64,000 bases of DNA from Trissonchulus latispiculum (lineage: Eukaryota > Nematoda > Enoplea > Enoplida > Ironidae), in NCBI GenBank assembly GCA_030248195.1, contig JASAND010027809.1:38569-102568 (forward strand). Reading direction: 5' to 3'. The translations under genes were made by a program, and so were the position numbers. Shown piece by piece: positions 1-11,227 of this stretch. Every line of letters begins with the position of its first letter. Positions within the stretch are counted from its first letter, which is position 1. Under the pieces are notes generated by a model. The model saw nothing but the letters and a program-made list of their open reading frames with translations, was not told where the DNA came from and did not search any database.

Positions 1-2
1 CG

Positions 3-1238
3 TATGCAATTACGGTGCACAAGAGTCAGGGTTTGAGTCTGCAGACTGTCATGGTTGATTTGGGCCAGAACTGCTTTGAGTCAGCAATGGGGTATGTTGC
101 GCTTTCCAGATGCCGACAGCTTAAGAACCTTTATCTGCTGGCCTTCGACAAGAACCGAGTTTGGTGCAAGACTGCGTGCTGTGCTGAATATGACCGGCTG
201 AGAACTCTGTACAACGAAACGATCAATCCTGTTACTCCGCTGCCGAGGATGCCTGCCGCCAACACCAGTGCTGATCATCGCTGCCGACGATTCAAGGCTG
301 CGGTGAGCATTCCTGCCTTGGTGCGTGCAATGGCATCGAACGCCAACGACTTCCAGCCGCCAGTTCCCACAGGCAGTGCCGAACCTGCAGCCGATGGTGC
401 AACGACTGAGTTTCTAAGGCTGCAAAACTCGGGTGAAAACTCGTGCTATGCCAACAGTGTCGTCCAGGTTGTTTTTGCTTTGGGAGAACCCATGGTGAAC
501 AGGCTTCTACGTTCTTCCGGTGAGAACAGAGTCCTGACGCAGTTGGCGATATTACGCAGGCGAGAGATGGAACAGCCGCGGGAGATTCATAGCTCAAAGG
601 CGTTGCGGTCCTGTGTTGGAGCTATGTTTCGAGGAGACAATCAACAGGATGCTGCAGAGTTCCTCAGCTGTATTGTAAACAACTTCTTTCCTGGTGGATG
701 TCAAGACCTGCTTGCTTTCAGCACTTCCACATCCAAAACTTGTCGACAATGCAGACAGCAGTCAGGCGGTCTTGTGCCCACCGTCTACGTCCTGAATTTA
801 AATCTGCCTGCCAGGGGAAGGGTGGCTTGGTCGGATTGGTTGACAGAGCACAGCACTGTTGTTTCACACTGTGCAACTTGCAGGGTGGACAGAGAGCACT
901 CTTCTGTTGCAGAAGTCTCTGTTTATCAAACTACAAAATATCTCATAATTGAGATCGGGCTATTTCTGAGTGAAGAGACTGGTGGTGAATACCGGCGGTG
1001 CATGGGTTCCGTCGTGGGCGTGAGGACATCTGGGGTGAAAGTGGGGAATGCCAAGTTCTGTCCGGTGGCGGCTATTAAACATCTGGGAGAGTCTCCGGAG
1101 GCGGGTCACTATACAGCTTATGTCAAGGACCCTGGTGGGGCGTGGTTGGAAATCTCCGACAGCACTGCCTCTGCTCGAGCTACGCTGCCTAGTGGGCTGA
1201 AGGATGTCCGCGTTCTTGTTCTAAAGAGGGCAGAGTAG
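3..1238 (+). CDS. Pif1-like helicase C-terminus fused to ubiquitin-specific protease (C19), 5' partial
   Basis: The frame is open to the left edge of the window, so this is the C-terminal 411 residues of a longer protein. The first ~45 residues carry the end of a Pif1-family SF1 helicase: HKSQGLSL, then YVALSRCRQLKNLYLLAFD (motif VI region). After a linker of about 85 residues comes a USP domain. Numbering from V5 as residue 1: Cys box SGENSCYANSVVQ (Cys144), QQDAAEFL (210-217), two CxxC pairs (243/246 and 286/289) like the USP zinc-binding fingers, and His box GHYTAYV (His365) with WLEISDS (Asp382). The Cys-His-Asp triad therefore looks intact. Pif1 helicases unwind DNA and USPs remove ubiquitin. 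Pif1 domains also occur in Helitron-type transposons, some with OTU-type proteases, so this could be a mobile-element gene. The joint product and its role are inferred. No in-frame stops before TAG at 1236-1238. Confidence 0.8.
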   Translation, partial: YAITVHKSQGLSLQTVMVDLGQNCFESAMGYVALSRCRQLKNLYLLAFDKNRVWCKTACCAEYDRLRTLYNETINPVTPLPRMPAANTSADHRCRRFKAAVSIPALVRAMASNANDFQPPVPTGSAEPAADGATTEFLRLQNSGENSCYANSVVQVVFALGEPMVNRLLRSSGENRVLTQLAILRRREMEQPREIHSSKALRSCVGAMFRGDNQQDAAEFLSCIVNNFFPGGCQDLLAFSTSTSKTCRQCRQQSGGLVPTVYVLNLNLPARGRVAWSDWLTEHSTVVSHCATCRVDREHSSVAEVSVYQTTKYLIIEIGLFLSEETGGEYRRCMGSVVGVRTSGVKVGNAKFCPVAAIKHLGESPEAGHYTAYVKDPGGAWLEISDSTASARATLPSGLKDVRVLVLKRAE

Positions 1239-1415
1239 CAGTACGAGGTATACGAGAAAATTTCGACCGTTTGGTCTAGCTAGGTCCTTTTACCATATCA
1301 AGGGCGACACTATAGCTACAGCTTAACGGAGCGTAGGCTGGACATGAAATTGTCAGTTTAGTACCATAATTGATTTTTTGTAGGTTGTTATTGGGCTGTG
1401 CCTTGGTTCAGCATC

Positions 1416-1682
1416 ATGGTAGATTACAGCGTGGCTGATCTGGAAACTGACGCCATCCTCATGGGTGCGAGACTGGAGGTTGAGGAGTCTCCATTATCTC
1501 CCCATGAGTTGTCTGCGTGGCGTGGTGTTCTGGATAAGTGGGCCTCGTGCGCAAAAAATGCGCTGATGGATTGGCCTGCAGCTTTGTTGTATGCTGCCTG
1601 CAGGCTGGCTTCTCTGGCTCATGGTGATGAGGACAAGTGGAAGGAGAGCACACCTGGGATTAAGGTTTTTACTGTTAATTAA
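1416..1682 (+). CDS. Hypothetical short protein or exon
   Basis: An 88-residue frame starts at ATG 1416. Its composition looks coding, with no low complexity: acidic and hydrophobic stretches including LEVEESPLSPHELSAWRG and LLYAACRLASLAHGDEDKW. It lies 180 bp after the helicase-USP stop on the same strand. A possible splice acceptor (TTTTTTGTAG, ending 1383) precedes it, and a possible donor (ATTAAG/GTTTTT, about 1664) sits near the 3' end, so it may be an exon rather than a complete gene. I do not recognise the family. It could belong to the same transcription unit as the helicase-USP gene. Confidence 0.3.
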   Translation: MVDYSVADLETDAILMGARLEVEESPLSPHELSAWRGVLDKWASCAKNALMDWPAALLYAACRLASLAHGDEDKWKESTPGIKVFTVN

Positions 1683-1734
1683 GGTTGATCTCTCCTATGA
1701 AACGTTATTAGGTTTAATGCTTAAGAAGGAAATT

Positions 1735-3850
1735 TGCAAATGGAAAGAGTATGACAGAATTTTCAGTGATTCCTAGTTTGGTATCAAGCTGACACATGGG
1801 CAGATGCCGAATTCAAGGCTTGAGCACAAGATGTAATAGAGACAGTCTAAGCTAAGCTGCCAACACTGGCTACAATGGGTTCTGGACAGTTTAAAGCTCA
1901 GGACGTTTTGACAGAACAAAGCATGTTTGTTTTTGTTGTTTTAGGGTCGTGTTCTGGATTGTGAGTCCGTGCCGGTGGCTGGCTGTCTGTGAAGATGATT
2001 CCGTGACAATGGCTCGGAAAGACAATGATGTCTCCGTGCTACTGGAAAGGGTATGAGACAATTCTCAGTGTATCGTAGTTAGGTATTAAACTGTCATTAC
2101 TTCTGCTGCTGTGTAAGAAGAGATAATGAGCAAACACTGACTGCGTATTATACTTTCTGGAAATTTCTGTGGATCCTAGTTAGGCAACCGTCGCTGTCCG
2201 CCGTCGAAGGAACGGCAATCGTTGCGGCTCTCCACATCTGACTGGGCTGGGCCGTAGCTGTGCTTGCCCACTCTAAACAATGGGACCGGGCATGTTCGGG
2301 CCCTGTCAGGGAACAGATGCCGAATTCAATGCTCGAGGAGGCTCTGTAAAGGAACAGAAACAGTGTCTAAGCTAAGCTGCGGACAGTGGCAACAACGTGT
2401 TCCGGACAGTTTGAAGCTCAATATTTTGTAGCAGAACAAAGCATGTTTGTTTTTGCTGTTTTAGGGCCGTGTTCTGGATTGTGAGTCCGTGCCGGTGGCT
2501 GGTGGCTGTGACGGTGATTCCGTGACTGGCTCGGAATCAGAACGATGTCTCCGTGCTACTGGAAAGGGTATGGCAGAATTCTCAGTGTATCGTAGTTAGG
2601 TATTATACTGACATTTCTTCCACTGCCGTGTTAGAGGAGATAATGAGCAAACACTGAATGCGCATTGGACTTTGTGGAAGTCAATTTTTCGATTTATTTA
2701 GTTAGAACGTCAGGATTTAAACAAAAACCTAATTTTCTGGCTATGTTCTTGTTTAGACTCAACTTTTATAACGTCCAGCCGACCATCCTGGTACAGTGGG
2801 AGCTAACATGGAGATGGAGGACTGCTAAGGAGGCTAGTTCATTAATTGTGCTTAACTAACTTATACTCGTTCATTGAAAGTTCGTCGTCGAATATTTCAG
2901 CAGGTTGTAATAAGAGATTATGGCTAGTTTTCATGGTGTTAGTCAAACATGCTGACTACAGTTACAGGTATTACTTCTCGAGCAACTACTGGATGGTTCG
3001 ATCAGACTTTTTATTGCATTGAATTTTGAAAAATAATTAAAAAAACCGGGCTTCACCGGGCCTGACCAAGCGTCCAAGGAACGGCAGGACAGAATCGTTC
3101 CGGCCGTCCACGGCTGACTGGGCCGTGGCCCTAGGCGGTCCAGGCAAAACAGTGGTACAGAGTCTGTTGGGGCCCTGCCAGGGGACGGATGCCCGATTCA
3201 AGGCTCGGGTACAAGATTTAACAGAAACAGTGACTAAGAGGTGTGGAGGTCTGCAAACAATGGCAACAATGGGTTCAAGACAGTTTGAAGCACAGTATGT
3301 TGTATGTTTATTTGTTGTTTTAGGGTCGTGTGAGGATTGTGAGTCCGTGCCGGTGGCTGGCGGCTGTGACGATGATTTTGTGACAGTTGCTGGTAATCAG
3401 AACGATGTTTCCGTGCTACTGGAAAGGGTATGGCAGAATTCTCAGTGTGTCGTAGTTAGGTATTAAACTGACATTTCTTCCACTGCTGTGTAAGAAGAGA
3501 GTGTGAGCGGACACTGACTGCGTACTAAACTTTGTGAAACTCAATTATGCGATTTATTTAGCTCGAACGACAGGGTTTTTGCTTAGAACAAGAACCTGAT
3601 TTTCCGACTAAGGATAAGTTCTTGTTTAGACTGATCTTGGAAAACGTCCAGCCGACCATCCAGGTACTGCGGGCACAAATACGGAGACGGAGGACTGTAA
3701 ACGAGTGTTGAAGGAGGCTAGTTTCTTAATTGCTTAACATACTTTAAGTTGGTCGTCGAGTATTTCAGCAGAGTCTTTAATTAAATTTTGAGGATGATAC
3801 CTGTCGTAGCAGTGGTAGCGAAACACTACTGAGTGCTTTGTGCGTTGGTC
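1735..3850 (+). repeat. Three diverged tandem units with exon-like cores
   Basis: One sequence block recurs about three times: partial at ~1735-2150, fuller at ~2180-3040 and ~3045-3850. Each copy has a T-rich tract ending TTTTAG, then a ~105-bp core (1945-2049, 2465-2566, 3324-3426) containing GATTGTGAGTCCGTGCCGG and ending in GGAAAGGGTATG, which resembles acceptor-exon-donor. The third core reads open as DCESVPVAGGCDDD; the first two carry small frame-breaking indels. Shared flanks include GGCAGAATTCTCAGTGT and GACCATC next to the GTCCAGCC motif. These could be duplicated exons or a decayed tandem repeat. Confidence 0.55.
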
Positions 3851-5179
3851 AAGACAATATAAAATAATGAAAATGCTGTTTTGCTTTGATTCGATGATGT
3901 AGTTTATTTGTTCAGAGAATCTGTAGAATGAAATTTTAAAACTTGGATTACTATATTTAGTTTTCGATCATGCTGAACAGATTGGATTTGGTGGAGTGTC
4001 CAGAGATGAAGGAATCGTTTTGGAGTCTTAGAAAGAGGTATTTCTGTAATTTGTCGTTCTTTTTATAATTTTTGTTTATTGTTAGCAAGCTAGTAAGAGG
4101 TAACGTTGGGATAGTGAGTAGAGGTTGTGCCCTGCGTAGCGTTGTTCATTTTTGCTCAGTTTCTGGAATCCCTGCATCTTCTATGCTATTTGTAAATCTA
4201 ATACGTTGCAATGAGTGTGCTTTTTATTTTTTAATAATTTGCAGGAAGGTAGAGAAGTGGTAGAGAGTGGAGTATTGGAGAAACAGTGGAAAAGGTGGAT
4301 GTGAGCTTATGAGATGCTTGGCGCCAGTCCTGCACAGACTTTTTTAATATGTTTATTATATGTTTCTGTTGTGTTGATCACGCTTGCAGTGCCGGTGGCT
4401 GATTTGTAGTGGTTTACAGTGTGGAAGATTTTTATCTTATTTAGATTTTAAATTTTAAAACTTATTTTGCGTTTTGAGTGCAAACGACGGCTTACCGGTA
4501 CTTTATCTCATTTTTTGATCTCTGTGTTGGTTCAGTTTTACTTGTTTCTGTTCTCTGATCTGAATACTGTATATATCTGTGTTGTTTTTTATTAAAATGA
4601 TTCTTTTCTATAAAACAGTTTCTATTTCATGTTTATTTTCTGTCTATTTTTCTTCAAACTATGTTAATGTCGACGTCATATTTACCCAAACCCTGTTTTT
4701 GATGTTTATGTTTGTGTCGTATTTACCCGTTTTTCTTGTTCTGTTTGTGGCTATGTCGTATTATACTCACATACTGTTACTACTAATATGTTACTAGCAT
4801 TCCTTTATGTGCTTTATTACAGCGCTTTAATTATGTTTTTGTTCCTCATCCCTCGCATATTCGTGAAATTTGTTTTGTCAGTATTGTTTTTGTAAAAAAC
4901 ATGTGCTTATAAGACTGCAATTTGCTTTGTTACTGTTTGATGTATATACTGCTTTTCACTAATTAAAATTTGTTTTTGGGATTTTTTCTAGTTTATTGTA
5001 GGTTAGTAAAAATAGGGTTGCCAATTATGCGGTCAGATTTTTGAAGGTGATTCATTTGCATAGCAACTGATATATGGTTGCAATACAGTCGTTTTAGGGA
5101 GTCACTGCTTTCTAAGAGACACCAACTTTTCTGCTGGTTGTACTGAAGAACGCTAAAGCGGAAAAATGCAAGAAACTAG
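3851..5179. other. A/T-rich non-coding stretch
   Basis: T-rich sequence with many stops in all frames. I see no gene, no terminal inverted repeats and no tandem structure. Confidence 0.5.
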
Positions 5180-6421
5180 TGGGAAAAATGCCCTAGACGG
5201 GCATGCAATGGCTAGAATAGGGAAAGAAGGAAGGGCGGAAAAATGCCAATATATACGTATATATACTTATCAGTCGGCGCTGAAAATGGTAAGAAACTAG
5301 ATTCAGCGCCGAATAGGGAAAGCACTCGGCGCTGAAAATTATAGAAACTAGATTCAGCGCCGAATAGGGAATGCAGTCGGCGCTGAAAATGATAGAAACT
5401 AGATTCAGCGCCGAATAGGAAAAGCAGTCGGCGCTGAAAATTATAGAAACTAGATTCAGCGCCGAATAGGGAATGCAGTCGCGTAGCGTGGAACAGGCAC
5501 TTCCTCCGTCCATCCTATTCGCGTGAATTGCGATATATCCAGCTGAACGGTTCATTTTTCTAACAATGTTAACTTCGATACGGTAATCTCATTAACTGTG
5601 AATCGATTTTATGCGCGTGAATTACAATATGTTGATATGAGCGCCTGCTTTCTCGTACAATTTTATCTCCTACAGCAAACTTGAAACTGTTCCTGGGTTG
5701 TCTACTTTTAGACTTAGTTGAGCCTCGCGACAGTAGAATATCTACTGCGATCGCGTTTTAGTGTCCTAATATAGACAAGATTAAAATTTCGTTTTGGCAC
5801 TATACTTTTATTGGCTTTTCCAACACAACATTTTTAACGATCAATAACACTTTTAATTTGTTTTAGACTACTATTAAGAGCGAAATTATTAAAAGTCCAA
5901 ATGCCTAACAGAGTATTCCCAGTTGGAACTACTAATGCTAATAGACAATGTACTTTATGTACTTTATGCAAAAGACAGCAGCTCCGGCTTTAACTTTTTG
6001 TTACACAAACGATATTGTATTCTGCCTCATTTCAAACGCAGTATATACCACGTTCTCGGGGAGTGCAGAGCAGTTCACGCGAATAGGATGGACGGAGGAA
6101 GTGCCTGTTCCACGCTACGCGACTGCATTCCCTATTCGGCGCTGAATCTAGTTTCTATAATTTTCAGCGCCGACTGCTTTTCCTATTCGGCGCTGAATCT
6201 AGTTTCTATCATTTTCAGCGCCGACTGCATTCCCTATTCGGCGCTGAATCTAGTTTCTATAATTTTCAGCGCCGAGTGCTTTCCCTATTCGGCGCTGAAT
6301 CTAGTTTCTTACCATTTTCAGCGCCGACTGATAAGTATATATACGTATATATTGGCATTTTTCCGCCCTTCCTTCTTTCCCTATTCTAGCCATTGCATGC
6401 CCGTCTAGGGCATTTTTCCCA
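5180..6421. mobile_element. Fold-back (long-TIR) DNA element
   Basis: Two inverted arms of exactly 348 bp (5180-5527 and 6074-6421) read identically wherever I compared them. They flank a 546-bp unrelated middle with no convincing gene. Outer ends are TGGGAAAAATGCCCTAG and its complement. Both flanks carry CTAG (5176-5179, 6422-6425), compatible with a TA or CTAG target duplication. Each arm holds four ~51-bp units, and each unit is itself a near-palindrome (CGGCGCTGAA ... TTCAGCGCCG around a central AAACTAG). Arm identity implies a recent insertion or gene conversion. No transposase is visible, so it is non-autonomous. The superfamily is not assigned. Confidence 0.85.
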
Positions 6422-7003
6422 CTAGTTTACACTCCCTGAGGAATAATTTTGAGCACTTTCTTTATTAAGTGCCACATTTGCAAGACTAAAGAGAGAAACA
6501 TTTATTTTAGGAAAATGAAGTAGTCAATATCAAGTTGTCATATGTAGTAGTTAGCAATATGAGTAAGAACGCACAATCAGAAGTATGGGAGCGCTGCCCC
6601 CAGTAGAAAATTTTTAGAAATATTACGTTTTAAACCTATTTTTCCGGTAACTTTCGCACAAAATCGTCATCTACATTTGTCATCTACATCTACGTCATCT
6701 GTATTTGACTCAAAGCGAGCAAAATTTTTGAAAAATTAAAGGGTTGAAACCTATATATATTTCAGACTACTGTTCCAGCAAAAACTGGCGCAATAAAAAT
6801 TTTTTCCACTGGCAAAATTTCCAGGGGGGCAAAGGTGCTTCGGCCCCCCTTATCTACGCCCATGGTTGTGACCACGTAATCCATATTCAGGTGCACGTCT
6901 AAAAAATCATCAAACTGTAGGGCAATTTGATTGTGACATATCTTATACAATAATTTTAGGTCCAGTATTAGGCGGCGTAATTCTAGAGAATCAATTTTTA
7001 ATA

Positions 7004-8987
7004 CAGGCCTCCTACTCTTCCTATTTTTCCTATTTTTTTCCTATTTTTCTTTGAAATTCCTATTTTTTCCTATTTTTGATGAAAATTCCTATTTTTTCCT
7101 ATTTTTTATTATTTTTATCCAGTTTTGGATTATATATTTCAGTATTAATGACTGAGATAATGTTTAATGTATGCTTTAATCCCGGGTTTTCAAAAATTTT
7201 CGGCTTCGCCGAGAAGTTTTTGTCTGCATAACTATCACAATGTTGTGGTTCCATATCTTTCCTTTAATTTAGTTTAGTTAATTATGTGCATTTGGACGCT
7301 GTATCGATTGAATATAAATAAGCCAACTTTGTCCTTAACATGTGGCAGTAATTTTGAAAAAAACTCATTTTCTGGAAAATGGCCATTTCCTCAAAACAGT
7401 TTTTTGCTTATACTGACTTATCCACGGGAGATAAGATAAGATACTACCTACTAGGAGCTTAAGACCAAAAATCAAAACTTTCCTATCTTTTCGCCTAACA
7501 ATAAGGGATTGGTTCAGAATGTTAAAGAGCACGAAAATAGGTTATTTCGTAAGTTTTAGCTATTTTCGTAAAGGATTACTGCCGTACGAGTCAAAAATAT
7601 ATACCCGAGAAGGAAACCAGCACCTTAAATTACCTTGGCTATTTTCCAATATTTCAGATATTTCGATATTTCAGACAAACTGTAGGTTTTGTGACCGTCG
7701 GATTTTTGTCAAAATCTTCAAATTTAAATTGGATTTTTGCAACTGTTTAATGATTTCCAAAATGGTTAATTATGTTTCCACGAAGCTTTGAATTTTCGAA
7801 AACCTGAAATGCTGAACCTTAATTGCTCCCAGCAAATTTCGGATAGAATGCACGAGCAAAATCAATAAAACCTATGTTGAGAGCAACCTAATGTCTTTCA
7901 GACTGTGGTTAGTGCAGTCTTGCAATTTCATGCGGGATGTATGATCGCGGGCGGTCGCGGTCATCAAGGGTGCGGGCGCGGGGCGATTGCGGTCGTTCTA
8001 AAATGTGCCCACCGCCAACGCTGGGATCTTGATCACCACCTAGGTCCGGAGGATCCGGTCGGACAAACTGCCAGAAGGGGGTTGAGGTACCAGGAAACAG
8101 GCCAAGCGGTTTTACCCTGGCGGTTGTCAGGCTTCTTACAAAAGTTGATAGTAATTTTCTGGATTACATGGCAGGATTCCAATACATGGTTCGATAGCTT
8201 AGAGTTAGGACATGTTACTTGCATAATATGAGTTAGCTGTGCAAAGTCCATAGGGAGTATATACCAGAAAACAATTCAATTTTGGTCCGGAGTTGTCCGA
8301 GGGTCGGATTTGGGGCATCGACAATTTTGGACACCCTAGTCGGAGGAATTGGGCCTCGGTAGCCATACTTTACAGGGTATTTTTTACTGGGGGGGGCCCG
8401 AAATTGACCTCCCCCGAAAATCCCCCCCCCGAAATCGCCCCCCCCCGGGATTTTATGGGGGCCCAAATTTTTACCAAATATAGGCAAATTTTCAAAAATT
8501 TTCTGGCCTCGCCGGAGATTTTTTCGTAAAAATAACTGTTTTTAGCTTACATCTTGGCATTTTTGAGAACTTTTTGCCTTTCTACGTGTAAAATACGCCA
8601 AAAATCCAATTTTTAGCTAATTTTACATATGCTACAATTTAGCTGCTTTACATAATATGTTACGGTTGGGGCTTGTGTGTGGCTATTACCGTGCAAAAAT
8701 ACTTCGGCTGCTGCTTGTTAGCCGTCTAGTTGAGTTTTTTGTGAATTTCCGGGCTGCTTTTTGTGAACATTGCTATACCGTTGTTTTGCTTTCTGTTGTA
8801 ACTAAGTTTGAAGGTACTAAAATCTAAATTAATACTGTAAGCTCAATATTGATTCTCCCAATAGGCTTCATTTAACTTCCTATATTTTCCTATTTTTATC
8901 TTCGAAAATTCCTGTTTTTTCCTATTTTTTGCAAGAAAAAATTCCTGTTTTTTCCTATTTTATCAAAATTGACCAGTAGGAGGCCAG
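7004..8987 (+). mobile_element. Family A DNA element, copy 1 (6-bp TSD)
   Basis: Termini are CAGGCCTCCTACT (7004) and CAGTAGGAGGCCAG (ending 8987), an inverted pair. TTAATA flanks both sides (6998-7003, 8988-8993), a 6-bp target duplication. Length is 1984 bp. Subterminal regions carry repeated TTCCTATTTTTT on the left and the same kind of A/T-rich repeat on the right. An internal 108-codon frame (7905-8231) is shared with copy 2, but I do not recognise a transposase. It inserted in the RT pseudogene. A 6-bp duplication is uncommon; IS3EU-type elements have one, but that assignment is only a suggestion. Confidence 0.8.
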
Positions 8988-9086
8988 TTAATATAGCGAT
9001 CCTTTGCTTATAATTTAAATTTTTTAGTCCTGGGATCCGTTTTGTGTATTTTCTTTGTACACTTTCAATCAAATCTATATCCTTAA

Positions 9087-10095
9087 GGTGCTGGTTTCCT
9101 TTCGGGTATTTTTGACTCATACGGCTTTAATCCTTTACGCAAAGGGCTAAAACTTACGAAATAATCTATTTCCGTGCTCTTTAGCATTTTAGGACCAGTC
9201 CCGTATTCTTAGGCCAAAAGATAAGAAAGTTTTGGTTTTTGGCCTTAAGCTCCCAGTAGGTAGACAAGACACGGGATTGGTTGGCATGGCTGGAAAGAGG
9301 ACTCGAAAATGAACATTTTTGCTCTTACAACCTCTGAGCTATCTCCAGTGGTTAAGTCAGTATAAGCAAAAAAACTGTTTTTAGGGTCAAAAAATGGCCA
9401 TTTTCGAGGAAATCAGTTTTTTCAAAATTACTGCCACATGTTAAGGACAAAATAGGCTTAGTTATACTCAATCGATACATCGTCCAAATGCACATTTTAT
9501 GAATGCCTATTAGCCGGACTTTATTGCTTTCAGCTATAGATTTGGCCGAAAAACCATTTTGGCAAAACTGCGACTATTTTGTTTCGAACATCAATTTCTC
9601 AAAAACTACTCGACGGATTCCGGAGATTTTCGGCAGAATCGAAAATTCGCACTTCTGCGGAGGGACGTTTTTCTTGGTTTGGGCTAAAACATATTGAGTT
9701 GCAAGAAAACTCAATGCGAAGTTGCGAAATTTCGGGTTACTGTGTATTTGGCTGATTTTCTCGAACGTTAAGACCTGCTGAACCAAATCCAAAAAAACGT
9801 CCCTCGGCCCATATGTCCTTCATATCGTGGCACAAAAAGAACTTTTGGCCGATTCTTCAGTTTTGAGAAATCGATGTTCAAAAACTTTTGGTCTATATTC
9901 ATCTTGTTAGATGTCAGCTTGTCAGAAAATTTCTGCTATTTTTTTGCTAATTTTGCCAGTTCTGTAAACTCATGTGAATGTACAGATAATAAGCTTTAAA
10001 ACGATGTATAAAGCTCTTTGCAACTCCCAAAATTGCGAAAGTTATAGCGTTTCAAAAAACACCACAAAAGCACTGCACAAAAGGATACCACCACC
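9087..10095. mobile_element. TTAA-type DNA element (family B)
   Basis: Flanked by TTAA at 9083-9086 and 10096-10099. Termini are GGTGCTGGTTTCCTTT on the left and, as complement, GGTGGTGGTATCCTTTTG on the right. Length is about 1.0 kb. Removing it joins two parts of the RT frame (WSPYLL to KDIDLIESVQRK), which confirms the insertion and its exact borders. No coding capacity is seen. TTAA targets are typical of piggyBac and Kolobok elements. Related sequence recurs at 34.0-35.7, 43.9-44.6 and 45.2-47.4 kb. Confidence 0.85.
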
Positions 10096-11051
10096 TTAAG
10101 CAGATAAGGAGACCAAGCTTGTGAATTAAAAATAGGACGACCATACGTATTATACATTTTTACCAGAAACTGACGATTTCTTGATTCAAAAAATTTGAGA
10201 ATAAAGGCAGAAACCTTGTTTGCTTTTTGGCTAATCTTTGAGCAGTGCGATGAAGGTTTCATGTCAGAGGATAGCATCACTCCCAAATCTGTTACTTTAT
10301 TAACTAAGGCAAGTTCCTGGTTGTTCATGGTGTACCCTGTACCGTCAGAATCAGCAACAGAACCATATACGAATACCATACACTTCGAGAATGACAGACT
10401 TAGCTGCCAGGTATGAGCCCAGTTGCAGATTCGGTCCAGGTCATCCTGAAGTCTTGCCGAATTAAATTTTGGCATCATCTGCATATAAACTAATGTTCGA
10501 GTTAGCAATGACTTCAGGCATGTCATTAATATACAACAGGAACAAAACAGGACCAAGAACTGTACCCTGGGGAGGGGAACCCCACTGATTACTGGGACGG
10601 AGTCCGAAACTGAACTATTCACTTTTACTTTCTGTATCCTAAAGAGTAGGAAAGCTTTCAACCAATCGAAAATTTGTCCGTTGATACCGTACTTTTCTAG
10701 TTTTAAAAGCAGCTTTTTATGACTTACGGTATCAAACGCTTTTGCAAAATCAAGATATACACAATGAGTAGCGTAACCACTATCCTTCGATTTGTTCCAG
10801 CCATGTAATGTTTTGATCAAATTTGTTAAAGTCGAATGCATATTTCTAAAACCATGCTGGTGTTAATTAAATTACGCTGATTTAAATAAGCCATTAAATG
10901 CTGTTTAATTATTTGTTCAAGAACTTTACAACACGCTGAAGTGAGGCTAATTGGCCGGTAATTCTGTGCATTTGCTGGAGATCCTTTCTTTTTAAAAACA
11001 GGAACTACTGTGGCATCTTTGCATGTAATTAGAAATGTAGACAGTGTAGAC

Positions 11052-11218
11052 CATGGGCGTATCCAGGGGGAGGGTTTTGGGGGTTGAAACCCCCTCCTTT
11101 TGGGTTAACTTTTATCAATACTCCATTACAAAAAGTGCAAATTTTTGTCAAAACCCCCTCCTTTTCAGTAAATTTTAGATAAAACCCCCTCCTTTTCAAA
11201 ATCCTGGATACGCCCCTG
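11052..11218. mobile_element. hAT-type MITE
   Basis: Inverted termini CATGGGCGTATCCAGG and CCTGGATACGCCCCTG, with a perfect 8-bp target duplication GTGTAGAC (11044-11051, 11219-11226). The interior repeats CCCCCTCCTTTT on a 50-60 bp spacing. The 8-bp duplication and CAKGGGCG ends fit the hAT superfamily. A relative sits in the PEX3 intron at 31887-32074. Confidence 0.88.
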
Positions 11219-11227
11219 GTGTAGACA

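Larger units (their letters stand above)
6873..11035 (-). pseudogene. Non-LTR retrotransposon reverse transcriptase, fragmented
   Basis: Read on the minus strand the ORF is in pieces. At ~11030-10843: VVPVFKKK and NYRPISLTSACCKVLEQI (RT fingers). At 10841-10100: YLDFAKAFDTVSHKKLL (palm), then frameshifted SGVP and YADD regions, then SKCMVF and LGVMLSSDM. At 9082-8994: KYTKRIPGLKNLNYKQR. At 6997-6876: DSLELRRLILDLKLLYKICH, the C-terminal thumb-side region usual in CR1/Jockey-group elements. The pieces join up when the TTAA element (9087-10095) and family-A element (7004-8987) are ignored, so these inserted into the RT. A CATGGGCGTAGA hAT-type end abuts the 3' side at ~6870, and a hAT MITE lies at its upstream edge. 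Frameshifts in the palm show it is dead. Confidence 0.8.

Noticed and set aside
5270..5470. Regular ~51-bp repeats as a CRISPR-like array
   Set aside because: The intervening sequence is itself repeated, units are palindromic, and the array is duplicated in an inverted arm of a transposon in a eukaryotic genome.
5923..6408. A 161-codon frame through the fold-back arm as a repeat protein
   Set aside because: It reads through the palindromic units, and the inverse arm gives the same peptide on the other strand. No codon-level evidence of selection.
7905..8231. A 108-codon frame in family A, nearly identical in copy 2 (29672-29998), as a possible transposase
   Set aside because: No recognisable catalytic motif, and the opposite strand is also open in both copies. 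Identity simply reflects recent copying.
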